Part shown: one piece after another, positions 34,812 to 44,817 of the stretch
Layout: every line of letters begins with the position of its first letter
How positions within the stretch are numbered: position 1 is the first letter of the stretch
DNA from: Muribaculaceae bacterium
GTDB lineage: Bacteria > Bacteroidota > Bacteroidia > Bacteroidales > Muribaculaceae
Direction of reading: 5' to 3'
DNA length: 64,000 nt
Assembly (NCBI GenBank): GCA_017396945.1
Contig: JAFQKI010000009.1
Span: 1 to 64,000, forward strand
The notes under the pieces: model-generated
Told to the model about the DNA's origin: nothing
The model's database searches: none
Seen by the model: the letters and a program-made list of their open reading frames with translations, nothing else
Position numbers and translations under genes: made by a program

Positions 34812-35898
34812 ATATAAGTTGGTCGATTGTGGTGGCAAGTTGCCATCGGTCATAATCGTTGCGATTTTCAAGCACTATGATTGTAATATCTTTAGAGGGA
34901 TATTTTGCCAAATAGGCTTGGAACCCGCCATTATCTCCGGTGTGATAAACCTTAGTATCATCTCTTGAAGTGTCGATAAACCAACCTAATCCATAATAAG
35001 TGTTTGGGCGACGTTGGTAGTCGCATAAATGGCTTTCCGATACTGATACAAAAGGAGAATAAGCTGTATTTAATAGCTCATTTGGAATAATTAGACCTTC
35101 TCGCAATGCTTTTTCCCAACTGGCAAGGTCACGAGTTGTAGCATAGATGCCACCATCGGGGCGTGTGGCAAAAAAAGTTTCTTCGCCATAGTCATATTCT
35201 ATCCACTGCCCGGTTTCATCTGTAATATATCCGTGTGCGGTATTCTTTGGGTGTTGTGCCGGGTTAAAATAATAAGCGGTTGTCATTTCAGCTCGGTCAA
35301 AGATGTTTTTTTGCTGATATGTGATAAAGTCAATCCCGGAGACGGATTCAATAACTTTTGCGAGTAAAATAAATGTCGGGTTCATATAGTCGTAGTATGT
35401 TCCGGGAGTGAAACGCAATGAATCTACGCTTGGGAAATATGACATAGATGTCTCATCGGTGGCAACTACTGTGGCTTGGCGGTTGCTACGATCACGGCTG
35501 TCGGGTAGCCCTGATGTGTGGCTCATCAGATGCCATAATTTAATGTCGCGCCAGAAGCTTTTGGTAAATTGTGGACAATAATCAAGAATGCATTGATTTA
35601 TATCAACTTTCCCTTTGGCGACTTGTTGCAACACTCCAACCACTGTAAATTGTTTTGAAATCGATGCGATATTAAAACGAGTATCACGACTGATAGGTTC
35701 TTTGGTCTCTAAATCGGCTAAACCATAGTAACCTTCCATTACAATGGAGTCCCCTTTCATTATAAGAATGGCTGCGCCGGGTTCATCGACCGGGTATCTT
35801 TGTCGCATTATTGAGTCAATACTATTTGCAATGTCGTTTTGAGCCAATGTGCATATTGCGGTTGTCATGAGTATCGATGTTAATATGCCTTTAATCAT
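34792..35898 (-). CDS. Secreted serine hydrolase of the class C beta-lactamase/PBP4*-like family
   Basis: The 368-residue protein has a signal peptide (MIKGILTSILMTTAICTLA) and the three active-site motifs of the beta-lactamase superfamily: SISK with Ser79 and Lys82, YMN with Tyr171 and Asn173, and HTGDNGG near residue 315 in place of KTG. The His-Thr-Gly variant is usual for esterase or D-aminopeptidase-type relatives, so antibiotic resistance is not implied. It likely acts in the periplasm on peptides or esters, perhaps of the wall. The gap to mutL upstream is 15 bp, but shared function is not suggested. It converges with the MATE gene with a 20-bp overlap of the 3' ends. Confidence 0.85.
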   Translation of the reverse strand: MIKGILTSILMTTAICTLAQNDIANSIDSIMRQRYPVDEPGAAILIMKGDSIVMEGYYGLADLETKEPISRDTRFNIASISKQFTVVGVLQQVAKGKVDINQCILDYCPQFTKSFWRDIKLWHLMSHTSGLPDSRDRSNRQATVVATDETSMSYFPSVDSLRFTPGTYYDYMNPTFILLAKVIESVSGIDFITYQQKNIFDRAEMTTAYYFNPAQHPKNTAHGYITDETGQWIEYDYGEETFFATRPDGGIYATTRDLASWEKALREGLIIPNELLNTAYSPFVSVSESHLCDYQRRPNTYYGLGWFIDTSRDDTKVYHTGDNGGFQAYLAKYPSKDITIIVLENRNDYDRWQLATTIDQLIFKTLCD

Positions 35899-35913
35899 TT
35901 TTTTTGTCTGTTT

Positions 35914-37794
35914 TTAGAAAAGTGAAACTATGTCATCTATTGATATTATGGAAACAACAGTTTTCCCATCTGGAGTATAATTGGGCGTTGGGAGCTTAAA
36001 TAAATCGCTGATGATAGTTTCCATCTCTTGTTGTGTGAGAGATTGTCCCGATTTTATTGCGGCCGCATTTGCCATAGAGAGTGCTATTTTCTCTTTCAGG
36101 CTTGATTTAAGTTCCTCACCGCTATCGGTTATGCTCTCAATCATTTTTAAAATCATGTCTGAAGTGTTAACTTCTCCTATTGCCGATGGAATGCCATTTA
36201 TAGCCCAAGAATTGTCTCCAAGATAAGACAAGTCAAACCCGAGTAGTATGATGTCGTCAATGATGCTGTCTAACACAACATTTTGTGCTGCGGTGAGTTG
36301 CAAAACCTCAGGAAAAATGATGCGTTGGGAATTGAGGGTTCCACTATCGGCGAGAGAGAAATAACGATCATATAAAATCCTGACGTGGGCGCGATGTTGG
36401 TCGATTATCATTAATCCCGATTTGGCCGGTGACAAGATATAGCGATTTTTTAGTTGCATGACAGCCGATGCGGTTTCTTCAATTGAGATTGTTTGTTGGC
36501 TGTTCAGTGCCGACGGCTGTGGTTCGCTATACAAAAGTCTGTTGTCAGGGATGACCGGTTGAGTGTCTTGTTCAAATTGTGTATATAGCTTGTTCCAATC
36601 GCGAGTCGCGGCATTTAGCCCGCTTTGTTTACTTTGCCATTGAGTTGCGTTATTGATGCGAGATGGTGTAGTGGTTGACTTGTTTGAATCCTTAAAAGGA
36701 TTATATGATAGGTCAAGTTCAATATCGTGTGTGGCGGTTGAGTCGGGTGTAAAGGCTGGAATTTCGGGGGCGTCATCGGCATCAAAATTTATTGATGGAA
36801 CAGCATTGAATTTGCCTAGCGATTCTTTTATTGCCGCAACGAGAATCTGCCAAATTGGTTGTTCGTTTTCAAATTTAATCTCATTTTTTGTGGGATGTAT
36901 ATTTACATCGATAGTTTCGGGATCAACCTCGAAGTTTATAAAATAGTTTGGTTGTAGTTCTGTAGGGATGAGTTGCTCATAACACTGCATCACGGCTTTG
37001 TGGAAATAGGGGTGACGCATGTTGCGACCATTGACAAAGAAGTATTGCAATGCTCCGCGTCGGCGAGCGTTTTCTGGTAATCCCACAAATCCTGATAGTT
37101 TGACAATTGTTGTTTCTGTCCCGATTGGGATTAGTTGGTGATCAAGTGATTTGCCAAACAATTCTACAATGCGTTGTTTCAAAGACCCACGCATCAGCTG
37201 ATGCAATGTGACATCATTGTGGATTAGAGTCAATTCTACATCGGTATTGACAAGCGCGAGGCGTTCAAATTCATGAACGATATTACTTAACTCTACACTA
37301 TCTTTCTTTAAAAATTTGCGCCGAGCCGGGACGTTGAAAAACAAGTTTTTTACCATCATATTACTCCCCGGTGCACATGCTTCAGGTTGTTGGCTCTCGA
37401 CTTTTGAACCCGTAATTATAATGCGTGTACCTATGGTTTCGTCACGACGCATTGTACGTAGATCTACTTGGGCTATAGCGGCAATTGAAGCCAATGCTTC
37501 ACCGCGGAAGCCCATAGTGTGTAGTGAAAACAAGTCGGCTGCTTGTTTTATCTTAGATGTCGCATGGCGTTCAAATGCCAAGCGAGCATCTGTTGCCGAC
37601 ATCCCGCATCCATTATCTACAACTTGTATTAGGGTGCGGCCGGCGTCTTTTAGTATTATTTTTATTTCTGTCGCTCCGGCATCTACTGCATTTTCAACCA
37701 ATTCTTTGATTACCGATGCGGGGCGTTGTATCACCTCTCCGGCTGCGATTTGGTTTGCGACAGAGTCGGGTAGTAGTTTTATTACATCACTCAT
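35914..37794 (-). CDS. mutL: DNA mismatch repair protein MutL
   Basis: The 626-residue protein has the GHKL ATPase start: ELVENAVDAGA with catalytic Glu near 32 and Asn35, DNGCGM, and GFRGEALASI. The middle is a disordered linker (about 340-440), and the C-terminal dimer domain follows. MutL couples mismatch recognition by MutS to strand removal. The endonuclease motif of MutH-less bacteria (DQHA-x2-E-x4-E) is changed here to DQHRAHVRILYD at residue 465, and the later metal-binding Cys/His motifs read NAAAIKSGQ and TPDGKTV. The nuclease site therefore looks lost, leaving strand incision unexplained. Confidence 0.95.
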   Translation of the reverse strand: MSDVIKLLPDSVANQIAAGEVIQRPASVIKELVENAVDAGATEIKIILKDAGRTLIQVVDNGCGMSATDARLAFERHATSKIKQAADLFSLHTMGFRGEALASIAAIAQVDLRTMRRDETIGTRIIITGSKVESQQPEACAPGSNMMVKNLFFNVPARRKFLKKDSVELSNIVHEFERLALVNTDVELTLIHNDVTLHQLMRGSLKQRIVELFGKSLDHQLIPIGTETTIVKLSGFVGLPENARRRGALQYFFVNGRNMRHPYFHKAVMQCYEQLIPTELQPNYFINFEVDPETIDVNIHPTKNEIKFENEQPIWQILVAAIKESLGKFNAVPSINFDADDAPEIPAFTPDSTATHDIELDLSYNPFKDSNKSTTTPSRINNATQWQSKQSGLNAATRDWNKLYTQFEQDTQPVIPDNRLLYSEPQPSALNSQQTISIEETASAVMQLKNRYILSPAKSGLMIIDQHRAHVRILYDRYFSLADSGTLNSQRIIFPEVLQLTAAQNVVLDSIIDDIILLGFDLSYLGDNSWAINGIPSAIGEVNTSDMILKMIESITDSGEELKSSLKEKIALSMANAAAIKSGQSLTQQEMETIISDLFKLPTPNYTPDGKTVVSIISIDDIVSLF

Positions 37795-37911
37795 TCGCCT
37801 ATAAGTAATTATTTGAGAAATTTAGTAATTATGTGGCTCATTTCGATTGCAAAGTTAGCAATTTTAGTGAGAAACATTTGCAAAAAAAAGGTTTAATAGA
37901 CTGCTTTTTTG

Positions 37912-37919
37912 TACTTTTG
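37912..37919 (+). promoter_or_regulatory. -7 element of the second DUF6377 gene
   Basis: TACTTTTG lies 16 bp before ATG 37936. It overlaps the TTG at 37909 that would otherwise extend the ORF, so translation should begin at 37936. Confidence 0.5.
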
Positions 37920-37935
37920 TAGAAAAGTTGTTGTG

Positions 37936-39516
37936 ATGATAAGAAAACTATTAATAACTATATTCCTGTTGTCGCAATGCGTAATAACAGCATTGGCAAT
38001 AGGTATTACCGATAAGCAAGTGCAACAAGCTTTATCAACTCTTGATGAGCAATTGGACCTGCGTAATGACTATATTACAAAGAGACAATTAGCAATTGAC
38101 TCTTTGTGCCGATTGTCCGCGGATAAAGAGTCGGTAGAGTATCAGGCTTTTAATTTAATGCGGATTGGCGATGAATACTCATCATTTAACAATGACTCGG
38201 CTTTAGTATATTATTCTGCCGGGAAACAATTGGCTGAGGATATTGGGAATGATTCTATCGCACTGGCTTTTAGATTGAAGTTGGATACCTATTGGCCATT
38301 AGCCGGTATTGTGGCAACTGCGGTAAATGATTATGAGCAGATTAATCCCGATACTATTCCGCAGGGATTAAAAGTGCGGTATTATGAAGCAGGTTATCAA
38401 ATGTATTCCTATGTTTCATCGTTCTATTTAAACTATCCCGATATTGAGCGAGATTGGCGAATAAAATCAATTAAATCACAAGAGTCGTTGATTGATTTGT
38501 TGGATAAAGGTTCGGCCGAATATGAATTAAATCTTGGAGAACTATATTTTTTAGATAAGGAATACTCTAAAGCTAAAGCTGTTCTTGACGTGTTGATGGA
38601 GACGTTGTCGCCATCAAGCAACCTATATGCGAGAGCGACACATTTATATAGCCTGATTGCAAAGGCGCAAGATAATGAAAATGACCGGATATATTATTTG
38701 GCTCAATCGGCTATTGCCGATATAAAGATTGCCACGCTTGAGGTGATGTCGCTTCAAGAGCTTGGTGAGTTGATGTATCAAAAAGGAGATATTAAGCGTG
38801 CTTATCGATATTTGGCTGTCGCGCTTGATAATGCGGTGCAATGTAATGCTGCGATGCGCATGTTGCAGACTGCAAAGATAATACCTATTATAGAAAAAGC
38901 CCATACAGCTGAGATTGAGCAGTGGCGATATCTGATATATTATATCGTTGGTGGTCTTGCCATATTGCTTATTGTATTATTAGTGACTTTGTTTTTCTTT
39001 CGTCGTGAAGTGTTGAAAATGCGATTGTTGCAGAAAAATCTTGAAAATGCCAATAATACCAAAGAGGTATATATAAGTAAGTTCCTCAGCCTATGTTCTA
39101 TATATATGGATAAATTGAACCAATTCAGCAAATTTGTAAATCGCAAAATTTCGGCGGGACAAGTTGATGACTTGCACAAAATGACAAAATCGGGAAAATT
39201 TGTAGAGGAACAAAACCGTGATTTTTATGAGGTTTTTGACGATGCTTTTTTACATTTGTATCCGTCGTTTGTTGAAAAAGTAAATGAATTGTTGCGACCC
39301 GAAGAAAAAATTATTCTTGGAGAAGACGAGAAGTTAAACACCGATTTGCGCATTCTCGCGTTTATGCGTTTGGGAATAGAAGAGGGTGCAAAAGTGGCGC
39401 AGATTTTGAATTATTCGGTAAATACAATCTATGCCTATCGCAACAAACTTAAGAATCGAGCAATAAATCGCGATACATTTGACGCCGACATTATGCAGAT
39501 TCCCTCAGTAGAATAA
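37936..39516 (+). CDS. DUF6377 membrane-bound TPR/HTH regulator (copy 2)
   Basis: The 526-residue protein repeats the layout of the copy at 9122-10696: a signal sequence (MIRKLLITIFLLSQCVITALA), a TPR-like periplasmic region with YRYLAVALDNAVQC near its end, one transmembrane helix (about 330-352), a coiled coil with KEVYISKFLSLCSIYMDKL, and a C-terminal HTH (about 472-520, RILAFMRLGIEEG then SVNTIYAYRNKLKNRA). I start at ATG 37936 because the in-frame TTG upstream lies inside the promoter. It is monocistronic and transcribed toward the PCMD-domain secreted protein gene (39729-41372), the most obvious candidate target. The ligand is unknown. Confidence 0.8.
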   Translation: MIRKLLITIFLLSQCVITALAIGITDKQVQQALSTLDEQLDLRNDYITKRQLAIDSLCRLSADKESVEYQAFNLMRIGDEYSSFNNDSALVYYSAGKQLAEDIGNDSIALAFRLKLDTYWPLAGIVATAVNDYEQINPDTIPQGLKVRYYEAGYQMYSYVSSFYLNYPDIERDWRIKSIKSQESLIDLLDKGSAEYELNLGELYFLDKEYSKAKAVLDVLMETLSPSSNLYARATHLYSLIAKAQDNENDRIYYLAQSAIADIKIATLEVMSLQELGELMYQKGDIKRAYRYLAVALDNAVQCNAAMRMLQTAKIIPIIEKAHTAEIEQWRYLIYYIVGGLAILLIVLLVTLFFFRREVLKMRLLQKNLENANNTKEVYISKFLSLCSIYMDKLNQFSKFVNRKISAGQVDDLHKMTKSGKFVEEQNRDFYEVFDDAFLHLYPSFVEKVNELLRPEEKIILGEDEKLNTDLRILAFMRLGIEEGAKVAQILNYSVNTIYAYRNKLKNRAINRDTFDADIMQIPSVE

Positions 39517-39681
39517 CCGTTTTCCGAGATTTTTACATAAAATCAAATCATAATTTAGATAACCTTTAATTGTGTATTATGAATTGGCTACATTCGGTTA
39601 GACGCATTGGTGTAATTGCCCAAAATTACTCATTTTATGTTTATTAGCACTTTTAAATAGCATAATTACAAGTATTTTTTG

Positions 39682-39689
39682 TAATTTTG
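39682..39689 (+). promoter_or_regulatory. -7 element of the PCMD protein gene
   Basis: TAATTTTG lies 39 bp before the ATG at 39729. No TTTG box is found at the expected distance, so it could need an activator. Confidence 0.5.
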
Positions 39690-39728
39690 CACCGTTTTTT
39701 GTGAAAATTATGAATTTAAATTAAGAAT

Positions 39729-41372
39729 ATGAAGAAAATTTACTCGATTTTATTAGGTGCGGCATTGGTTGCTTCGGCAAACGTGGCTTCTGCACAGCAA
39801 TTGCCTAACAGTAATTTTGACGGTTCTTGGGTTGATTGCGTTCCTTGGACAAGTAAAAACAATACAAAAAAACAAGGTGTACAGCCCGATGGTTGGTGTA
39901 TATCTCATGTAATTGGCATGAATGGTACCGGGGCTACTTCTGTTGGCGATAAAGTGACCGGTGGATATGATGGCAGTGCTTATGCGGTTAAATTGATTCA
40001 CACAGCTAACCCTTATAAAAAATCTGAAATTGTGCCCGGTTATATCTCATTGGGTACATCTTGGGCTACATCTAAAGGTGGTATAGTTGGTTCTCCTACA
40101 AATAAAGATGGTGGTGTGTTTGGTGGTCTTGCGTTTACAAATAAACCCGATGCTATTTCATTCTACTATCAACGTTCTCATGGGTCTTCAAAACCTGAAG
40201 AACCTGCTACTGTTGTAGTGTATTCATGGAAAGGCACTTGGTCGCAAGCAAGTGTTCCAGGAAATAACGTTTTAACAGGTAGTGCTGCTACTGTAACCAT
40301 GGTGGATAGAGATAAGAATATCTTGGGAATGTCAACCGACCAAGGTGGTACTGTAACAAAATCAGATGATGCAGAATTAATCTCTTATCTTAACTACTCA
40401 ATCCAAGGTGATGCTACCGAATGGACTCGTTTTGAACAACCAATATCATACTTGACAACTTCGACTCCCGAAAAAATCAATGTGATTATCTCTGCCGGTG
40501 ATTATTTTGGTGGTCCTTCGGCTATAGGAGAGGGTAATACTTTGATTCTTGATAATCTTTCATTGGTATATTACTCGCGTCTTTCAGCTTTATCGGTAAA
40601 TGGTGTAGCTGTTGACGGTTTTGCTTCAGATGTATATAACTACACAATGCTAGGAACCGAACTTCCTACCGAAGCTCAAATCGCTGCTACTGTAATGGGA
40701 CAATCTGCGTCAAAGTCGGTTGTTATAGATGAAGAAAACGCAACTATAACTATTACAGTGTCAAACGTTGGCGCCGATAACGATGGGCAAACATCTCACT
40801 CATACGTGCTTCAATATGAAAAAGCTCCTGTGAAAGAGGGTGTTTCAACCGATTATTCAGGCTACTTAAATGGTGCGATTATCGATGTTGAAACCAATGA
40901 GAATATGGTGTTTGCTGAAAACGAAGGCAAAATAATCACTATTACAGAATATGAAGATGGTACATGTGATTTCTTGTTGCCCAACTTGTATCTTTCATTG
41001 CTTGACATGTCTCTTGGTGATATACTTGTAGAAGGCGCTACTGTAGTGAAAGGTGCTGATGGCACTTCAACATATGCCGGATTTGTCGATGACATGGCGT
41101 TGCTTGATGGTGCGTTGTTTGCCGATGTTACATTGAACGGTACAATTACTGCCGGTGGTGTTGTAAATATGGAAATTAATGTAGATTGGGATGGTGTACC
41201 CATCGTTTGTACATTCACTTCTGAAACTACTGGTGGTATCGAAAATATTGAAAGCAACGACGTTGAGGCTCCGGTGGAATACTATAATCTACAAGGTGTA
41301 AAAGTCGCAAATCCTGAAAACGGTATCTTTATCCGTGTTCAAGGTGGCAATGCTACTAAGGTAGTTCTCTAA
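39729..41372 (+). CDS. Secreted PCMD-domain protein with calycin-like domain and PVEYYNLQG tail
   Basis: The 547-residue protein has a signal peptide (MKKIYSILLGAALVASANVASAQ) followed by a PCMD (putative carbohydrate metabolism) domain of about 265 residues, recognised by LPNSNFDGSWVDC, GSAYAVKL and DNLSLVYY-like features. A short Ig-like part (LSALSVNGVAVDGF) follows, then a calycin-like beta-barrel (about 375-500, YSGYLNG to GVPIVCTF), then the 35-residue tail (PVEYYNLQGVKVANPE then IFIRVQGG). The tail matches that of the gene at the left edge. PCMD proteins bind or process glycans at the cell surface; the specific ligand is unknown. Confidence 0.8.
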   Translation: MKKIYSILLGAALVASANVASAQQLPNSNFDGSWVDCVPWTSKNNTKKQGVQPDGWCISHVIGMNGTGATSVGDKVTGGYDGSAYAVKLIHTANPYKKSEIVPGYISLGTSWATSKGGIVGSPTNKDGGVFGGLAFTNKPDAISFYYQRSHGSSKPEEPATVVVYSWKGTWSQASVPGNNVLTGSAATVTMVDRDKNILGMSTDQGGTVTKSDDAELISYLNYSIQGDATEWTRFEQPISYLTTSTPEKINVIISAGDYFGGPSAIGEGNTLILDNLSLVYYSRLSALSVNGVAVDGFASDVYNYTMLGTELPTEAQIAATVMGQSASKSVVIDEENATITITVSNVGADNDGQTSHSYVLQYEKAPVKEGVSTDYSGYLNGAIIDVETNENMVFAENEGKIITITEYEDGTCDFLLPNLYLSLLDMSLGDILVEGATVVKGADGTSTYAGFVDDMALLDGALFADVTLNGTITAGGVVNMEINVDWDGVPIVCTFTSETTGGIENIESNDVEAPVEYYNLQGVKVANPENGIFIRVQGGNATKVVL

Positions 41373-41400
41373 TCAGCCGATAATAACTGATAAATATAAA

Positions 41401-41444
41401 CATAGGTGCTTATGAAGACTTCAAGTCTTATAAGCGCCTATGTT
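41401..41444 (+). terminator. Terminator after the PCMD gene
   Basis: A long near-perfect inverted repeat (CATAGG and GCTTAT arms flanking AAGACTT/AAGTCTT) forms a stem of about 18 bp, followed by TTGTTTTA. The T-run is weak, but the stem is strong. Confidence 0.7.
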
Positions 41445-41466
41445 GTTTTATGTCGGGAATTTTTTG

Positions 41467-41474
41467 TAAATTTG
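41467..41474 (+). promoter_or_regulatory. -7 element of the LptF/G permease gene
   Basis: TAAATTTG lies 25 bp before ATG 41500. The earlier ATG at 41476 falls before the likely transcription start, which favours 41500. Confidence 0.55.
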
Positions 41475-41499
41475 CATGTTTATTACCTATATTGTGTCT

Positions 41500-43434
41500 A
41501 TGTTTAAGATAAAGAGACTATATCGTTTTATGCTACAGAGTTTTCTGCCTCTGTTTGCTATGACGTTTTTTATATGTCTGTTTATCGTGTTGATGCAATT
41601 CCTTTGGCGTTATATCGATGATCTTGTGGGTAAGGGGCTGGAGGTAACGGTAATTGCCGAACTGTTTTTTTATGCGGCATTGACAATGGTGCCCATGGCA
41701 TTGCCTCTCGCTATTTTGCTCGCGTCATTAATGACATTTGGTAATCTTGGCGAACGGCTTGAGTTGACGGCAATGAAAGCGGCAGGGGTATCGTTGTTTA
41801 AATCCATGCGTCCGCTCATTGTGTTGATGGTATTTGTTGCTATCGGTGCGTTTTTCTTTCAAAACAATGTGTTGCCTTATGCTCAGACCAAGATGTGGAC
41901 GTTGCTCTACTCGATGCGTCAAAAGTCGCCTGAGATGGAAATATCTGAAGGCGCGTTCAATGACCAAATCCCCGGATTTAATATCTATGCCGAGAAAAAG
42001 GATCGTGAAACCGGTATGTTATATGGCATGATGGTTTATGACGTGTCGCGTGGTTTTGAAAATTCACGGGTTATCATGGCTGACTCCGGCAAACTTGCGT
42101 TCACCGCCGATAAAAACCATATGTTTGTAACTTTCTTTCATGGTGAGCAATTTGAGAACCTTAAGGAGCAAAATATCGGGATGTCTATATCTAACGATAT
42201 GCCTTATCGTAAGGAGTCGTTTGACCTTAAGGAGGTATTGGTTGCGTTTGACGCCAATTTTAATCGGATGGATGAGGAACAGATGCGCAAGCAATATGTG
42301 GGTAAAAATATTGCTGAGCTTGAGGTCGCCATAGATTCAATACAAGTAAAGGTGGATAGTATCGGTAGTTCTTATGCCACATCAATAAAGCAGACTCCTT
42401 ATTTCGGCATACCATATACTACTCGTAGATATGAGAATGGTGATTGGGTTAATGTTCCGCAACGAGAAATCACACTTGTCAATCCTCTAAATATCGACTC
42501 GTTGTTTAATGGCGCGTCAAGTTCGGTTGCTAAGTCTTATATAAATCAAGCGTTGATGAAAGCCAAACGCCAATATCAGGAATATGAGTTCCGCAGCGAG
42601 GCTTTGAAAGAGCAGCGCAAGGCTTTGCGACGTCATGAAATCGAGTTGCAAAAGAAATTCACGCTATCGTTTGCGTGTATCATATTTTTCTTTATTGGAG
42701 CTCCATTGGGCGCTATTATCAAAAAGGGTGGGATCGGGACACCGCTTGTGATTTCGGTGATATTGTTCATCATATATTATATTATCGACAATACCGGTTA
42801 TAAGATGGCGCGCGATGGTCGTCTTGATGTTATTGCCGGTATGTGGTTGAGTTCAGCGGTATTGTTGCCATTAGGTATATTTTTTACTTATAAGGCGGTT
42901 CATGACTCGGCAGTTTTCAATGTCGATGCTTACCGCAATTTCTTCCGCAAATTGTTTGGCGTGACTGTAACTCGCCATGTCGAATTTAAAGAGGTCGCCA
43001 TGGATGATGTAGTGGTAGGGGATGCGACAGCGATGATAAATGGTTTGTCGGGAGATTGCGCATCATTTCTCGATCGTTATAAAACGACTCAAAACTATTT
43101 TGTCTATTGGATGCGTGGGTATGAGCGTCGCCGGATACGTGCGCTTGCTACCGAGATTGATAATGTGGTGGTGTATATGTCTAACTCTCGAGATATGCTG
43201 CTTGTAGCTAAATTATCACAATATCCGATATTGCGCAGTTTGTGGCTTTATCGTCCTATAAAGTTGCCTATATTGGGATTGTTTGTGTCTGTGGCGATGT
43301 CCCCAATCGCTTTGCCATTATATTTTATGGGTATTAAAAGTCAGAAGCGATTGAAAAATGAGATTGCTGCGACCTTAAAAATAAACACTGCTATAATTGA
43401 ATTGTTAAACTCTTCAGAGACAGAAAAGATATAG
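41500..43434 (+). CDS. LptF/LptG-family permease (LPS export)
   Basis: The 644-residue protein starts at ATG 41500 with helix [23 protein letters not shown]. It has six transmembrane helices: three near the start (about 10-115), then a large periplasmic beta-jellyroll, then helices at about 390-455. A further ~190-residue cytoplasmic extension ends with another hydrophobic stretch ([20 protein letters not shown]), which makes it longer than the ~360-residue E. coli proteins; the long form is usual in Bacteroidota. It works with the LptB ATPase to extract lipopolysaccharide from the inner membrane. ribBA follows after 5 bp, so they are probably one operon. Whether it plays the LptF or LptG role cannot be told. 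Confidence 0.85.
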   Translation: MFKIKRLYRFMLQSFLPLFAMTFFICLFIVLMQFLWRYIDDLVGKGLEVTVIAELFFYAALTMVPMALPLAILLASLMTFGNLGERLELTAMKAAGVSLFKSMRPLIVLMVFVAIGAFFFQNNVLPYAQTKMWTLLYSMRQKSPEMEISEGAFNDQIPGFNIYAEKKDRETGMLYGMMVYDVSRGFENSRVIMADSGKLAFTADKNHMFVTFFHGEQFENLKEQNIGMSISNDMPYRKESFDLKEVLVAFDANFNRMDEEQMRKQYVGKNIAELEVAIDSIQVKVDSIGSSYATSIKQTPYFGIPYTTRRYENGDWVNVPQREITLVNPLNIDSLFNGASSSVAKSYINQALMKAKRQYQEYEFRSEALKEQRKALRRHEIELQKKFTLSFACIIFFFIGAPLGAIIKKGGIGTPLVISVILFIIYYIIDNTGYKMARDGRLDVIAGMWLSSAVLLPLGIFFTYKAVHDSAVFNVDAYRNFFRKLFGVTVTRHVEFKEVAMDDVVVGDATAMINGLSGDCASFLDRYKTTQNYFVYWMRGYERRRIRALATEIDNVVVYMSNSRDMLLVAKLSQYPILRSLWLYRPIKLPILGLFVSVAMSPIALPLYFMGIKSQKRLKNEIAATLKINTAIIELLNSSETEKI

Positions 43435-43439
43435 AAACA

Positions 43440-44654
43440 ATGAATAAAATACAACTTGATTCAATCGAGGAAGCAATTGAGGACTTCCGCCAAGGAAAAA
43501 TGATAATCGTGGTCGATGACGAAGATCGCGAGAACGAGGGTGATATAATCGTTGCTGCCGAGAAGATAACCCCTGAGCAAGTAAATTTCATGCTTAAGAA
43601 CGCGCGTGGCGTTTTATGTGTGCCTATCACAATGTCGCGTTGCCGGGAATTGCAGTTACAGCGTCAAGTCGATGATAATACATCGGTACTTGGCACACCA
43701 TTTACTGTGACGGTTGATAAGCTTGAGGGTTGCTCTACCGGTGTGTCGATAGAGGATCGTTGTGCGACCATTCGCGCTCTTGCCGACCCCGCTTCTACTC
43801 CGGCTACGTTTGGTCGTCCGGGGCATATCAATCCGCTTTATGCACAAGATGAAGGTGTGTTGCGTCGCAACGGACACACCGAGGCTGCTGTTGACTTGGC
43901 TCGTCTTGCGGGATTGTATCCTGCCGCTGCGCTCATGGAGATAATGAGCGATGATGGCTCAATGGCTCGCTTGCCGGAGTTGCGTCAACGAGCCGATGAA
44001 TGGGGTATGAAACTTGTTTCGATAACCGACCTTATCGCTTATCGTCATAAGCGGGAGTCGCTTGTGGAAAAAGGTGTTGAAGTGGATATGCCCACCGCTT
44101 ATGGTCACTTCCGCTTAGTGCCTTTCCGTCAAAAAAGTAATGGGTTGGAACATATCGCATTGATAAAGGGGGATATTAATCCGGGTGATGAAGTGCTTGT
44201 AAGAGTGCATTCTTCATGCGCGACAGGTGATATTTTCGGGTCTATGCGATGTGATTGCGGAGAGCAGTTGCACACTGCTATGCGCATGATTGAAAATGAG
44301 GGAAAGGGCGCTATCGTATATCTTAATCAGGAGGGTCGTGGTATCGGACTTATGGATAAGATAAAAGCCTATAAGTTGCAAGAAGAGGGCATGGATACCG
44401 TAGAGGCCAATGTGCATCTTGGACACAAAGCCGATGAACGCGATTATGGTGTGGGTGCTCAAATCCTTAATTCTATAGGGGTCAGCAAAATGCGATTGAT
44501 GACCAACAATCCTGTAAAACGAGTGGGACTTGAGGCTTATGGCTTGACAGTCGTAGAGAATGTCCCCATTGAGATAAAACCAAATGAATACAATCGTTTT
44601 TATCTCCATACCAAAAAAGGTCGCATGGGACACGAACTCCGCAATGTCGATTAA
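43440..44654 (+). CDS. ribBA: Bifunctional riboflavin biosynthesis protein RibBA
   Basis: The 404-residue protein fuses two enzymes. The N-terminal half (about 1-200) is 3,4-dihydroxy-2-butanone-4-phosphate synthase, with [10 protein letters not shown] for metal and substrate binding and GRPGHINPL. The C-terminal half is GTP cyclohydrolase II, with [21 protein letters not shown] giving the three zinc cysteines, and [13 protein letters not shown]. Together they make both starting molecules of riboflavin. It starts 5 bp after the LptF/G gene and ends before a strong terminator. No FMN riboswitch was seen, as the short gap leaves no room for one. Confidence 0.97.
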   Translation: MNKIQLDSIEEAIEDFRQGKMIIVVDDEDRENEGDIIVAAEKITPEQVNFMLKNARGVLCVPITMSRCRELQLQRQVDDNTSVLGTPFTVTVDKLEGCSTGVSIEDRCATIRALADPASTPATFGRPGHINPLYAQDEGVLRRNGHTEAAVDLARLAGLYPAAALMEIMSDDGSMARLPELRQRADEWGMKLVSITDLIAYRHKRESLVEKGVEVDMPTAYGHFRLVPFRQKSNGLEHIALIKGDINPGDEVLVRVHSSCATGDIFGSMRCDCGEQLHTAMRMIENEGKGAIVYLNQEGRGIGLMDKIKAYKLQEEGMDTVEANVHLGHKADERDYGVGAQILNSIGVSKMRLMTNNPVKRVGLEAYGLTVVENVPIEIKPNEYNRFYLHTKKGRMGHELRNVD

Positions 44655-44674
44655 TAAAAGTAGATTATAGATAT

Positions 44675-44706
44675 AACCCCGCTTGCGTCATACGTAAGCG
44701 GGGTTT
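44675..44706 (+). terminator. Terminator after ribBA
   Basis: A GC-rich 13-bp stem (44675-44687 with 44693-44705, one G-T pair) is followed by a short T-run. It lies 20 bp after the stop. Confidence 0.85.
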
Positions 44707-44764
44707 AGGATTTGTTAAAAGTGTTATAAAATGTTGAGATGTTAGAAAAATCGATTGTAATGTG

Positions 44765-44772
44765 TAAATTTG
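44765..44772 (+). promoter_or_regulatory. -7 element of the M16 protease gene
   Basis: TAAATTTG lies 45 bp before the ATG at 44818. No clear -33 box was found. Confidence 0.45.
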
Positions 44773-44817
44773 TATGTTATTTGCAAAAGATTGTACATTA
44801 ACTAAACTATATTAATT

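Noticed and set aside
34792..35898. Beta-lactamase resistance gene
   Set aside because: The SxxK and YxN motifs are there, but KTG is HTG and the sequence fits general serine hydrolases; resistance is not supported.
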